A stretch of 42,352 bases of DNA from Bacteroidales bacterium (GCA_007135095.1 SLJO01000047.1:1-42352), one strand, 5' to 3'; positions 28,423-37,500 are shown, numbered from the stretch's first letter. Notes: generated by a model not told the origin, from the sequence alone. Numbers and translations are program-made.

Positions 28423-28455
28423 ATCCAAAAAGCAATTGATTGATGAGTGCAGCTA
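28389..28455. repeat. Tandem duplication at the 3' end of the glycosyltransferase gene
   Basis: Two adjacent copies of GATCCAAAAAGCAATTGATT(G/GA)TGAGTGCAGCTA, 33 and 34 bases long, differ only by one inserted A in the second. They join with no spacer, and the gene's TAG stop codon straddles the junction. The copies are almost identical, so the duplication is recent. Confidence 0.95.
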
Positions 28456-28522
28456 AGAGATATTGTTTATTTTACACGATGGGGTTCTGCCAGGGGAATA
28501 TATTAATCCATAAACTGAGCTT

Positions 28523-29158
28523 ATGTTGAGTTGTTCATTTAAACCCGGAGTCATAGAGGCGGGATGTGATGAGTCGGGAAGGGGATGCCTTGCAGGACCG
28601 GTTGTTGCAGCAGCGGTTATTCTTCCACGCGGCTACAGCAATCCGCTGATTAATGATTCCAAAAAACTGTCAGCACCGGCACGCGAAAACCTGCGGTCTG
28701 AGATAGAGGCACAGGCACTGGCATGGGCAGTAGGGTATGCGGATAATAAGGAGATTGACAGCATAAATATCCTGCAGGCTTCTGTTCTTGCCATGCACAG
28801 GGCATTATCATCATTAAATATGGTACCCGGCCATATTATTGTTGACGGCAATTATTTTTCTTCTTTCAGGAATATTCCACATACATGCATAATAAGGGGG
28901 GATTCACTTTATTTAAGCATTGCTGCCGCTTCCATCCTTGCGAAAACCCACAGGGATGAACTGATGCATAAGCTGCACAACGAATTTCCCGTTTTTGGCT
29001 GGAACCGCAACAAGGGATATCCCACCCGTTTTCACTGCGAAGCCCTGTTGCAATACGGCCCAAGTTCATTTCACAGGAAAAGCTTCAGGCCCGGTCCGCA
29101 ACAGTTAAATATTGCACCTGCACCAGCTGCTGCCTGCAGGAAATATCCGTTGCTGTGA
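28523..29158 (+). CDS. rnhB: Ribonuclease HII
   Basis: Removes RNA from RNA-DNA hybrids and single ribonucleotides from DNA. The 211-residue protein has the type-2 signature D16-E17 in CDESGRGCLAGPVVAAAVI, the IIVDGNYF aspartate and AAASILAKTHRDELM with the conserved helix and acidic residue. The KGYPTRFHCEAL stretch is also typical. Nothing is missing. The start ATG lies about 9 codons before the first catalytic strand and no other start fits better. It is not the only RNase H in the window: rnhA lies 2.4 kb downstream. Confidence 0.96.
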   Translation: MLSCSFKPGVIEAGCDESGRGCLAGPVVAAAVILPRGYSNPLINDSKKLSAPARENLRSEIEAQALAWAVGYADNKEIDSINILQASVLAMHRALSSLNMVPGHIIVDGNYFSSFRNIPHTCIIRGDSLYLSIAAASILAKTHRDELMHKLHNEFPVFGWNRNKGYPTRFHCEALLQYGPSSFHRKSFRPGPQQLNIAPAPAAACRKYPLL

Positions 29159-29341
29159 TGCCGGGGGCTTCAATAAGGGTTTCGGAGAGAACCGACAATG
29201 CTGAAATTCAAAATCAGGACTCCTGTTAGTGACTCTTCACTGTTATCATCATAATGACTCGTAGCGGCGAATAAATATTTTATCAATATCTTAGCCCGTG
29301 AAAAGTGAGTTTTAATTAACAGGATAACTTTTGCGTTTAAA

Positions 29342-31495
29342 ATGAAGAAATTACTGGTACTTCCCGTTGCAATATGCCTTGTTTGCACATTCAGTTTACG
29401 CGCAGATGAAGGAATGTGGATGCTTCCGCTGCTGAAGGAACTTAATATTGAAAAAATGCAGGAGCTCGGACTGGAACTTAGTGCGGAGGATATTTACAGC
29501 ATTAATAATTCAAGCATCAAGGATGCAATTGTGATTTTCGGCGGAGGCTGTACGGGCGAAATCATTTCAGACCAGGGGCTTGTCCTTACTAATCATCATT
29601 GCGGGTACGGCATTATCCAGTCACATTCTTCGGTTGATAATGACTACCTGACCGACGGGTTTTGGGCTGCTACCAGGGAGGAGGAAATACCTTCTCCCGG
29701 CCTGTCTGTGACCTTTCTGGTTAGGATTGAGGATGTGAGCGAGAGGATACTTGATGAATTAAACCCTGAAATGACCGAACAACAGAGAAATGCTGTTGCA
29801 GGAATGATTTCACGAACCCTTGAGCACGAAGCTACGCAAGGCACCGGTTATTTCGCACGGGTGCAGCCTTACTTCGGGGGAAACCAGTATCATATGATGG
29901 TCTATGAACGTTTTACCGATGTGAGGCTCGTCGGGACGCCACCATCGTCAATCGGCAAATTCGGGGGTGATACTGATAACTGGATGTGGCCGCGGCAGAC
30001 CGGCGATTTTGCACTTTTCAGGGTTTATACAGCCCGCGACGGATCACCCGCTGAGTATTCAGATGATAATATTCCACTGAACCCAAAACACCATCTGCCT
30101 GTATCGACAAGAGGAGTAGAGGAAGGGGATTTTACTATGGTTCTTGGTTTTCCCGGTGGCACAACCCGTTATATGACATCCTGCGAAGTAAATGATGTGC
30201 TTGAGATAACGCATCCCAACAGGATAAAGATAAGGGGAGCCCGCCAGGAGATTCTTCTTGAGGATATGATGGCCAGTGACAAGGTAAGGATCCAGTATGC
30301 AAATAAATATTCCGGTTCAACAAATTACTGGAAATTTTCTATTGGTCAGAGTGAGATACTGAAACGGCTTGATATTTATCAGCAAAAGAAAGATTTGGAA
30401 AGTTCCTTTACCCGTTGGGTGAATGAGGACGGGGACAGGCAGCAAAAATACGGGGGAGCCCTGGGGAAAATTAGTCGCGCGATAGCTGACAACCGCGAAT
30501 ATAATAGCGCAATACAATATATAAATGAAACCATCCTCAGAAGTTGTGAGATTGTTGCAATGGCCAACCGCTCAAACAACCTGCTTGGCTTATTGTCTTT
30601 GCAAAACCCCGATCAGCAGGCTGTTGACAATGCAGTTATGCTGCTTGGAAATTCAGCAGCAGGATTTTATAAAGATTATAACCCGCCCACTGACCAGAAG
30701 GTTGTGGCAGTAATGCTTGAGAAGTTTTATAATGCAGTTGACAGTGAGCATCATCCGGTAATATTATCTGAGATTAACAAAAAATACAAGGGGGATTTTG
30801 AAAAGTATGCAGAAGATCTTTTTAAGAATTCAATATTTGCTTCAGAACAGAAGCTCGCGGGGTTCCTTTCGAATCCCACCAAAAAGAAGCTTGAGACAGA
30901 CCCGGCAATGCAACTGGCCCGTTCCACATATCAAAAGCTCGGTGAGCTCCGTGAAGTATCGGGGGAGCATTTTAATGAGCTGTCAAGGGGCCAGAGACTT
31001 TTTATCGCCGGCATTATGGAAAAGAATCCCGGAGAGGTATTTTATCCTGATGCCAATTTCTCAATGCGCCTGACTTATGGGACAGCAGCAGGATATAAGC
31101 CCCGGGATGCAGTACGGTATGCTTACCTTACTACAATTGAGGGAAAGATTGAGAAGGAGGACCCTTCAAGCCGGGAATTCATCATTCCGGAGAAATTAAT
31201 GGAATTGTACAATAAAAAGGATTATGGAGTATATGCTAAAGATGGCAAACTTGCTGTAAATTTCATCACCAATAACGATATAACGGGAGGTAACTCGGGG
31301 AGCCCCGTTATCAATGCGCGAGGCGAGTTAGTTGGCCTTGCCTTTGACGGGAACTGGGAAGCCATGAGCGGGGACATTGCTTTTGAGCCTGAGTTGCAGA
31401 GGTGCATAGCTGTTGATGCCCGGTATATCCTTTTTATTATTGACAAATTTGCCGATGCAACACATCTTATCGAAGAGATGACCATAGTTAATTGA
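29342..31495 (+). CDS. S46-family dipeptidyl-peptidase, DPP7-type
   Basis: A secreted or periplasmic serine exopeptidase of 717 residues with a signal peptide (hydrophobic LVLPVAICLVCTFSL, cleavage near residue 20). The chymotrypsin-type triad is H86 (TNHHCGYG), D222 (QTGDFALFRVY) and S652 (GGNSGSPVI). The N-terminal helical cap region lies around residues 320-560. Family members release dipeptides from the N terminus of peptides and feed amino-acid fermentation. The residue 18 positions after the serine is Gly (AFDGNWE). In DPP11 the equivalent residue is, as I recall it, an Arg that selects Asp/Glu, so Gly suggests the DPP7 class with hydrophobic preference. That class assignment is inference. 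Confidence 0.93.
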   Translation: MKKLLVLPVAICLVCTFSLRADEGMWMLPLLKELNIEKMQELGLELSAEDIYSINNSSIKDAIVIFGGGCTGEIISDQGLVLTNHHCGYGIIQSHSSVDNDYLTDGFWAATREEEIPSPGLSVTFLVRIEDVSERILDELNPEMTEQQRNAVAGMISRTLEHEATQGTGYFARVQPYFGGNQYHMMVYERFTDVRLVGTPPSSIGKFGGDTDNWMWPRQTGDFALFRVYTARDGSPAEYSDDNIPLNPKHHLPVSTRGVEEGDFTMVLGFPGGTTRYMTSCEVNDVLEITHPNRIKIRGARQEILLEDMMASDKVRIQYANKYSGSTNYWKFSIGQSEILKRLDIYQQKKDLESSFTRWVNEDGDRQQKYGGALGKISRAIADNREYNSAIQYINETILRSCEIVAMANRSNNLLGLLSLQNPDQQAVDNAVMLLGNSAAGFYKDYNPPTDQKVVAVMLEKFYNAVDSEHHPVILSEINKKYKGDFEKYAEDLFKNSIFASEQKLAGFLSNPTKKKLETDPAMQLARSTYQKLGELREVSGEHFNELSRGQRLFIAGIMEKNPGEVFYPDANFSMRLTYGTAAGYKPRDAVRYAYLTTIEGKIEKEDPSSREFIIPEKLMELYNKKDYGVYAKDGKLAVNFITNNDITGGNSGSPVINARGELVGLAFDGNWEAMSGDIAFEPELQRCIAVDARYILFIIDKFADATHLIEEMTIVN

Positions 31496-31544
31496 TCTGA
31501 AGCCTCAAACAATCCGGGCAAAGCATTTGCCGGCCCTTAGATAT

Positions 31545-32024
31545 ATGGGAAAACCTCCAGGAATAACAGTGTATACTGATGGTGCCGCACTCGGCAATCC
31601 AGGTCCGGGCGGATACGGGATAGTTCTGCTTTCCGGCCGGCACCGGAAAGAGATATCACAGGGATATCGTTTAACAACCAATAACAGGATGGAACTGCTT
31701 GCCGTTATTGTGGCCCTGGAATCATTGAAGATTCCCGGCAGTAATGTTACTGTATATACGGACTCGCGTTATGTGGCCGATGCAGTGGAGAAAAAATGGC
31801 TGTTCGGATGGGAAAGGAATGGTTTTAAAAAAAAGAAAAATCCCGATCTGTGGCAACGTTTTCTTGCCGTATTCAGAAAACACAAGGTTAAGTTCATCTG
31901 GGTAAAGGGCCATGCCAACATTCCCGAAAATGAAACCTGCGACCGCCTGGCCGTACAAGCTGCAAAATCTTCAGAGCTTCTTGATGATGAGGGATATTAT
32001 AAGGATATAAATCCGACAGCCTGA
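31545..32024 (+). CDS. rnhA: Ribonuclease HI
   Basis: Degrades the RNA strand of RNA-DNA hybrids. The start was set at the ATG giving MGKPPGITVYTDGAAL; the TTG 18 bases upstream would add residues with no support. Catalytic residues of the type-1 fold are visible: D12 (YTDGAALGNPGPGGYG), the glutamate in TNNRMELLAVI, the aspartate in VYTDSRYVADAV and the late aspartate in NETCDRLAV. The basic protrusion KKWLFGWERNGFKKKKNPDLW, typical of bacterial RNase HI, is present. Length is 159 residues, in the usual range. It follows the S46 gene after 49 bases and may share its transcript. Confidence 0.96.
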   Translation: MGKPPGITVYTDGAALGNPGPGGYGIVLLSGRHRKEISQGYRLTTNNRMELLAVIVALESLKIPGSNVTVYTDSRYVADAVEKKWLFGWERNGFKKKKNPDLWQRFLAVFRKHKVKFIWVKGHANIPENETCDRLAVQAAKSSELLDDEGYYKDINPTA

Positions 32025-32119
32025 ATAAAAATTAAATTATGGCTTATTCTCCGGTTTGCTTTATTATTTAATTTGCCTTTTGTAAAACTGATCAACCTGT
32101 ATTCATAACGGCAGTCAAT

Positions 32120-32158
32120 ATAACGAAAACGGACATTCCAGGTGTTCATTTCCGTACA
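32120..32158. promoter_or_regulatory. Imperfect palindrome upstream of the first FtsX-type permease
   Basis: Half-site ATAACGAAAACGGACA, a 7-base spacer TTCCAGG, then TGTTCATTTCCGTACA, the imperfect reverse complement of the first half (shared pattern ACGRAAAYGRACA). A third CGGACA follows at 32174-32179. A near-identical half-site (14 of 16 bases) occurs in the gap before the third permease. This spacing and position suit an activator-binding site about 280 bases before the start codon. Confidence 0.65.
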
Positions 32159-32235
32159 TTTAATGTTTGATAGCGGACAAGTAACTGTTACAACCGGATA
32201 AGGTTAATCTCCATATATACTGCATTATACTTAGT

Positions 32236-32256
32236 ATGGCATCTGTATTGATGCCA
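32236..32256 (+). promoter_or_regulatory. Possible sigma-54-type promoter and hairpin before the first permease
   Basis: TGGCATCTGTATTGAT has the sigma-54 form: GG at -24, ten bases, then GA where GC is expected, with TTG present. It also lies within a perfect 7-bp inverted repeat (TGGCATC, TGTATT, GATGCCA), which could be a regulator site instead. The rest of the 416-base gap between rnhA and this permease holds the palindrome above and nothing else that I can identify. Confidence 0.35.
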
Positions 32257-32440
32257 GGCAGTTAGTTAATCATTGCACATTGCCATGCAAAATGATAATT
32301 CCGCCAGTCCCCCGGTCAGCAACCAAATTTCATTACGGAGAGTATTTAGTCGGCCGGATGCTGAGAAATTTTTGTAATAAACTGTTAAATATTTGCGCAT
32401 TTAATTGTATGATAACCGGCAGTGTTAAAATTTTGAAAAA

Positions 32441-34780
32441 ATGATCAGAAGTTATATACTATCGGCATTGCGCGCCTTGTTGAGGAACCGGCTGGCCTCA
32501 ATAATCAATATCGGCGGACTTGCAGCGGGTATTGCCGCGTCAATGCTGATAATGCTGTTTATCTTTTCAGAATTGTCGGTTGACAAGTTCAATGAGAATT
32601 ATGAGCGTATTTACAGACTGGAATATGGCGATTTTGTTGTAACAGGAACTGCCCAGTCGCTTCTTCTTAAAGAGGCCTTCCCGGAGGTCGAGCAAACAGT
32701 GAGGATGGATTTCCGGTACAGACCCCTTGCCAGCCATGGTGATGATAATTTCAGATTCGATAATTTCGTTTATGCCGACTCCACGTTATTTGATGTATTT
32801 ACATTTAGGTTTGTGAGCGGGAATCCTGAAACGGCTCTTCTTGTGCCATTTTCACTGGTACTTACCTTGTCAGAGGCAAAAAGACTCTTCGGGAATGAAG
32901 ATCCGGTGGGGAAGATGCTTACATTCAATAATATCCATGAATACACTGTTACTGCGGTAATTAAGGATATCAATGATTTTCATCTACCCGTATCGGCAAT
33001 AGGTTCATTCTCAAGCCTCCCCCAGGTAGAAAATGATGATAACCATGACAGGCACTTGTTCAATTATATGAACTTCCTGACCTATGTTGTTTTCCGGGAA
33101 AATTCTGATCCGGTCCATATGGCACAGAAATTTGAAGAACTTATTGATGAACGTTTTCCGGATGCGCGCAGTTACAATTTAAGATTTCGCCCTTTGAGCG
33201 ATATTTACTTTAATCGAACAATCGATGATTCCCCGCCTGTACGTCACGGTAACCTCTCCCTGGTGTATACACTCGTGGCCGTGGCGGTCTTTATTCTGGT
33301 CATCGCCATCGTTAATTTCATAAATCTTGCAACGGCAAATGCATCAGTCAGATCATCAGAGATAGGGATGAGAAAAATAATGGGGGCTAACCGCAACAAT
33401 CTGGTATTGCAGTTTCTCACCGAATCGGTAATAATCAGTTTTTTTGCCTTTCTGTTGGCCACCGGCATGGTAGAATTGCTTTTACCCCTGTTCAACAGCC
33501 TTCTTTTTACCAGTCTTTCTTTTGATCCCTTTCAAAGTCTTTGGTTTTTGATTTCACTGATGATGCTTGTTTTGATAACAGGTATCCTGGCCGGCCTGTA
33601 TCCCGCTTTTTACCTTTCGTCAATGAAGGCCTGTTCGATTATTAAGCAAGAATTTTCCCGGGGCAGGGGCGCTCTGCGTTTCAGGAGGTTTCTGATCATA
33701 GTGCAGTTTATAATTTCAATTGTATTGATAATCTCTACGATTACGGTCTACCGGCAGGTGGAATATATGCGCCGTAAAGATCTTGGATTTATTAAGGAGA
33801 ATGTGGTTATAGTAAGGCTAAACCGGGATGTTTATGCTGCAAAGGATGCATTTTACAATAAGCTTGTTAATAATGACGACATAGTCTCGGTATCCATGTC
33901 CAATAACCTGCCCGGTTATGTTACATGGTTCAATACCTGGACAATTGGCGGTGAAAGCAAACCTCATAAGTTTTTACCCGTTGATCCTGATTACCTCCCC
34001 CTGATGGGTATTGAGATGTCATCGGGCAGAAATTTCGCCTGGAACCGGATCGCCGACCAGAGGAATACATTTATCCTCAATGAGGAGGCGGTAAGATATT
34101 TCGGGTTTGAAGATCCTGCCGGAAAGGAGTTTATGGTTGGCGGACCCGAACCTGTCAGGGTAATAGGAGTTGTGAAGGATTTTCATTTCAGGTCCCTGCA
34201 CGAACCCGTAGGTCCGCTGGTATTGGGCTGGCAGCCTCAGAACCTTGGAATTGCAAATATCCGGATAAAAGAAGGGAACACTGAAAATCCCATAAATAAG
34301 ATCAGGGAAAGTTGGGAAGAGCTCTCGCCCGGCGCTCCTTTTGAGTACATGTTTCTTGATGATGAGATTGACAAACTGTACCGCTCGGAGATACGCATCG
34401 GGCAACTTTTCCGGTATTTTGCCCTGTTAGCCGTATTTATTGCTTGTATGGGACTTTACGGACTGAGCACCTTTATTGCACATCAGCGCACCCGGGAGAT
34501 AGGTATACGGAAGGTTCTGGGATCAGGGATTTCCGGCATCATATTGGTTTTTTCATCCGAGCTTGCCAGATGGGTGGTGTTTGCCAATATAGTTGCATGG
34601 CCCGTTGCATATTTGCTTATGGTGAGGTGGCTGGATAATTTCCCCTACCGGATTGAACAGAGTCTGATCGTTTATATTTCAGCCGGATTGATGGCACTTG
34701 TTATTGCCGTCGTTACAGTGGGTGGCACGGCATGGAAGACTGCAAGCCTGAACCCTGCAAATACACTGAGGAATGAATAA
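32441..34780 (+). CDS. FtsX/MacB-like ABC transporter permease 1
   Basis: A 779-residue inner-membrane protein with the long Bacteroidetes architecture. An N-terminal membrane helix (about 17-40, ASIINIGGLAAGIAASMLIMLFIF) precedes a periplasmic MacB_PCD-like domain (about 45-265). Three helices of the first FtsX core (270-400, including SSEIGMRKIMGANRNNLVLQF) follow. A fourth helix (IVQFIISIVLIISTITVYRQ) leads to a second periplasmic domain (440-650), and the second FtsX core with TREIGIRKVLGSGISG near 686 and the LNPANTLRNE end. Such permeases work with a separate ATPase (MacB-like) in efflux, lipoprotein handling or signalling; none is encoded here. A terminator hairpin follows. The substrate is unknown. 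Confidence 0.88.
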   Translation: MIRSYILSALRALLRNRLASIINIGGLAAGIAASMLIMLFIFSELSVDKFNENYERIYRLEYGDFVVTGTAQSLLLKEAFPEVEQTVRMDFRYRPLASHGDDNFRFDNFVYADSTLFDVFTFRFVSGNPETALLVPFSLVLTLSEAKRLFGNEDPVGKMLTFNNIHEYTVTAVIKDINDFHLPVSAIGSFSSLPQVENDDNHDRHLFNYMNFLTYVVFRENSDPVHMAQKFEELIDERFPDARSYNLRFRPLSDIYFNRTIDDSPPVRHGNLSLVYTLVAVAVFILVIAIVNFINLATANASVRSSEIGMRKIMGANRNNLVLQFLTESVIISFFAFLLATGMVELLLPLFNSLLFTSLSFDPFQSLWFLISLMMLVLITGILAGLYPAFYLSSMKACSIIKQEFSRGRGALRFRRFLIIVQFIISIVLIISTITVYRQVEYMRRKDLGFIKENVVIVRLNRDVYAAKDAFYNKLVNNDDIVSVSMSNNLPGYVTWFNTWTIGGESKPHKFLPVDPDYLPLMGIEMSSGRNFAWNRIADQRNTFILNEEAVRYFGFEDPAGKEFMVGGPEPVRVIGVVKDFHFRSLHEPVGPLVLGWQPQNLGIANIRIKEGNTENPINKIRESWEELSPGAPFEYMFLDDEIDKLYRSEIRIGQLFRYFALLAVFIACMGLYGLSTFIAHQRTREIGIRKVLGSGISGIILVFSSELARWVVFANIVAWPVAYLLMVRWLDNFPYRIEQSLIVYISAGLMALVIAVVTVGGTAWKTASLNPANTLRNE

Positions 34781-34784
34781 TCAT

Positions 34785-34810
34785 CAGGAAATTTCCTTCC
34801 TGGTTTTTTC
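34785..34810 (+). terminator. Possible terminator between the first and second permease genes
   Basis: CAGGAA, loop ATTTCC and TTCCTG form a 6-bp stem followed by GTTTTTTC. It starts five bases after the first permease stop. It is short but placed as a terminator; partial readthrough to the second permease, 82 bases after the first, is possible. Confidence 0.5.
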
Positions 34811-34861
34811 ATTTTCAAGCGGTAATGTACCTTTATTTATAAATTATAAAAATGTTCTGCT

Positions 34862-37198
34862 ATGCTTAGGAATTACATTAAAATTGCCCTGCGGAATTTC
34901 ATTCGCCAGTGGAGCTTTTCTTTACTGAATATCAGCGGACTGGCGGTTGGAATGGCGGCATCCATACTTATTTTAATATGGGTTGTTGATGAGTGGAACT
35001 TTGACAGGTTTCACCATAACCTGCCGGAATTGTACCGCGTTTATGAAAAACAGGAATATGCAGGGCAGGACCCTTTGCTCGTTTATAACACACCCGGTCC
35101 GCTGGCACCCGCACTACAGGAAAATTTCCCCGAATTTAAAAATATATCCAGGTTTTCTCCTGTCTGGCAACAACTGGTTTTTAGCCGGGGAGATAAACTT
35201 TTTCATGAAAGGGAGGGATACTTCGCCGACCGGGAAGTATTCGAGATGTTTACCTTTGAGTTTGTTGCCGGGAATGCTGGAAATGCACTGAATGACCCGG
35301 GTGATATGGTGATAACCACCGGGCTGGCTGAAAAATATTTTGGCAATGAAGATCCCCTTGGACAAACCATTACAGTTAACAATGATTATGAATTCACTGT
35401 AACCGCTGTTATTGCAAATCCCTCCAATACTCACTTTAATTATAGTTTCATAATCACTTTTGGAACAAACGCAGAGCGGTTTTGGGGCCAGACCGCAAAT
35501 TCATGGAACAGTAATTCCTTTTTTACCTATGTGCAGATTCATGCGGGGGGCGATTATCGTGAAACGGAATCCAAAATAACGGAATTTATCAGGGATCACC
35601 AGCCACAAACAAGTCTTCACCTGGAACCCCTTCATGAATCATACCTCTACAATATCTGGGGAACCGGTTCCATACACAGCATCAGGATATTCACCATAGT
35701 AGCCCTGATAGTGTTGCTGATCGCATGCATCAACTTCATGAATCTTTCCACCGCAAGATCACTGCGCCGGGCAAAGGAAGTCGGCTTGAGAAAGGTAGTC
35801 GGAGGCACCCGCACCCAGATCGCCTCACAGTTGTTTGGCGAATCTGTATTATTTTCAGTTTTTGCATTATTGCTGTCAGTGGTTCTGGTTGAGCTCCTGA
35901 TGCCCTGGTTTAATTATTTGACTGGCAAAGATTTATCGGCGAGCATTTTGTCCATTCCGATGATCGCAGGATTAATTTTAATAGCCATGATTACCGGTTT
36001 TGTTTCCGGCAGTTACCCGGCCCTTTTCCTTTCTTCGTTTAAACCTGTGGATGTTCTCAAGGGCAGCCGGAGAACCGGTTCAAAAAGTTTCAGAAGGGCT
36101 CTTGTAGTATTTCAGTTTTCATTGTCTGTAGCACTTATAATAAGTACCCTGATAATAGGAAAACAGATGGATTTTGTCCGCAACAAGCATCTGGGATTTC
36201 AAAAGGAGAATATTGTCACTCTGTATACTTCTGCAAATACGAGAGCGCACAGGAATGTGCTGATGCATGAACTGGCAGCTATTCCCGGGGTCATGAATAT
36301 AACGGCATCAAATGACCTTCCCTCCCGTATTGGAAATTCCACATATGGCATTTCCTGGGAGGGCAGCGATCCCGATGAAAGGGCCCTTTTTAATTTCCTT
36401 CATGTTGATTTTGATTTTATTGAAACCTTTGGCATGGAGATGGCTTCAGGCCGCAGCTTCTCTTCAGAGTATGCATCCGACTCTTTGGCTTACCTGATAA
36501 ATGAAGAGGCTGCCAGCTTCATCGGCGGTGATGAAGTATTAGGCAAGTCATTTAACATGTGGGGCAGGGAGGGAACGATAATAGGGGTTGTGAGAAATTT
36601 TCACTTTCAGGACCTGAAACAAATGATCAATCCTCTTGTCATCCGTATCAGTCCCCCTGAAGCCACCCATATCCATTTGAGATTGCATCCCGAAACCATC
36701 CTTTCCACGATGGAAGAAGTTGAAAGTACCTGGGCAAATATTTGCCGGGATGAACCCGTTAATTATCAGTTTTTTGACCAGCAGTTTGACCGGATGTACC
36801 GGACAGAGCAGCGGACCGGGAAACTGTTTGCCTGGTTCTCGGTTCTTGCCCTGGTAATCTCCTGTCTCGGACTCTTCGGACTTGCCTCATATATGGCAGA
36901 ACAAAAAACAAGAGAGATTGGTGTGCGCAAAGTTTTTGGTGCAGGCACATTCCGTATAATGGGATTGATGGTGAAGGAATTTATCAAATGGGTTCTTGTG
37001 GCAATTTTTATCGGTATGCCAGTTGCGTGGTTCCTCATGGATCGCTGGCTCGACAATTTTGTGTTCCGGACTGGACAGGGAGTTCATCCATATGCAATGG
37101 CAGCAATCGCAGCAATTTGCATTGCGCTGATTACCGTGACATATCAGGCTGTAAGGGCAGCCTTGTCAAACCCTGCCAACTCGCTTCGCCACGAATAA
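34862..37198 (+). CDS. FtsX/MacB-like ABC transporter permease 2
   Basis: A 778-residue paralogue of the neighbouring permeases with the same order: N-terminal helix (WSFSLLNISGLAVGMAASILILIWV), MacB_PCD-like periplasmic part, first FtsX core with AKEVGLRKVVGGTRTQIASQLFGESV, linking helix (FQFSLSVALIISTLIIGKQ), second periplasmic domain and second FtsX core with TREIGVRKVFGAGTFRIM, ending NPANSLRHE. No matching operator copy or palindrome is seen in the 81-base gap before it, so it may depend on readthrough from the first gene. It is clearly diverged from its neighbours rather than a recent duplicate. The substrate is unknown. Confidence 0.88.
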   Translation: MLRNYIKIALRNFIRQWSFSLLNISGLAVGMAASILILIWVVDEWNFDRFHHNLPELYRVYEKQEYAGQDPLLVYNTPGPLAPALQENFPEFKNISRFSPVWQQLVFSRGDKLFHEREGYFADREVFEMFTFEFVAGNAGNALNDPGDMVITTGLAEKYFGNEDPLGQTITVNNDYEFTVTAVIANPSNTHFNYSFIITFGTNAERFWGQTANSWNSNSFFTYVQIHAGGDYRETESKITEFIRDHQPQTSLHLEPLHESYLYNIWGTGSIHSIRIFTIVALIVLLIACINFMNLSTARSLRRAKEVGLRKVVGGTRTQIASQLFGESVLFSVFALLLSVVLVELLMPWFNYLTGKDLSASILSIPMIAGLILIAMITGFVSGSYPALFLSSFKPVDVLKGSRRTGSKSFRRALVVFQFSLSVALIISTLIIGKQMDFVRNKHLGFQKENIVTLYTSANTRAHRNVLMHELAAIPGVMNITASNDLPSRIGNSTYGISWEGSDPDERALFNFLHVDFDFIETFGMEMASGRSFSSEYASDSLAYLINEEAASFIGGDEVLGKSFNMWGREGTIIGVVRNFHFQDLKQMINPLVIRISPPEATHIHLRLHPETILSTMEEVESTWANICRDEPVNYQFFDQQFDRMYRTEQRTGKLFAWFSVLALVISCLGLFGLASYMAEQKTREIGVRKVFGAGTFRIMGLMVKEFIKWVLVAIFIGMPVAWFLMDRWLDNFVFRTGQGVHPYAMAAIAAICIALITVTYQAVRAALSNPANSLRHE

Positions 37199-37274
37199 TC
37201 TGATCCGGTGCGTCGCCCCCAAATCCCGCCCGGTCGCTGCGTTATGAATGACAGTACATTATCGTACAGCAGGT

Positions 37275-37314
37275 GTAACGGAAACGGACAAAACAAATTG
37301 AACGTTCATATTCC
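37275..37314. promoter_or_regulatory. Copy of the shared element upstream of the third permease
   Basis: GTAACGGAAACGGACA matches the left half-site of the element before the first permease in 14 of 16 bases. GTTCATATTCC follows 13 bases later, corresponding to GTTCATTTCC in the first element but with a looser spacing and one extra base. The gap of about 300 bases before the third permease holds only this and the inverted repeat downstream. Confidence 0.6.
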
Positions 37315-37341
37315 TGAATGCCTGTAAAGTGACTATATGCC

Positions 37342-37372
37342 AGCCAAATGGTATGTTTGGCTTATAATTTGT
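37342..37372 (+). promoter_or_regulatory. Inverted repeat overlapping a sigma-54-like sequence before the third permease
   Basis: AGCCAAA, a 7-base loop and TTTGGCT form a perfect 7-bp inverted repeat. It overlaps TTGGCTTATAATTTGTAA, in which GG, ten bases and GT sit where sigma-54 would need GG and GC. It is about 50 bases downstream of the shared element. The match is weaker than for known sigma-54 promoters. Confidence 0.3.
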
Positions 37373-37500
37373 AAAACTATAATCCTCATGTCGCAGGGTT
37401 GCTGTTGCCAGGATGGACCTCTGTTATGATAACCATCCTGTTTTTGAAATATATTACCGTTTTTTCTGAGAATTTTACCGGTTGCTAAATATTGTAAACT

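Noticed and set aside
32025-32440. Search for a tRNA, small RNA or ORF in the large gap before the first permease
   Set aside because: No cloverleaf, no long open frame and no other structure beyond the palindrome and one inverted repeat listed as features.
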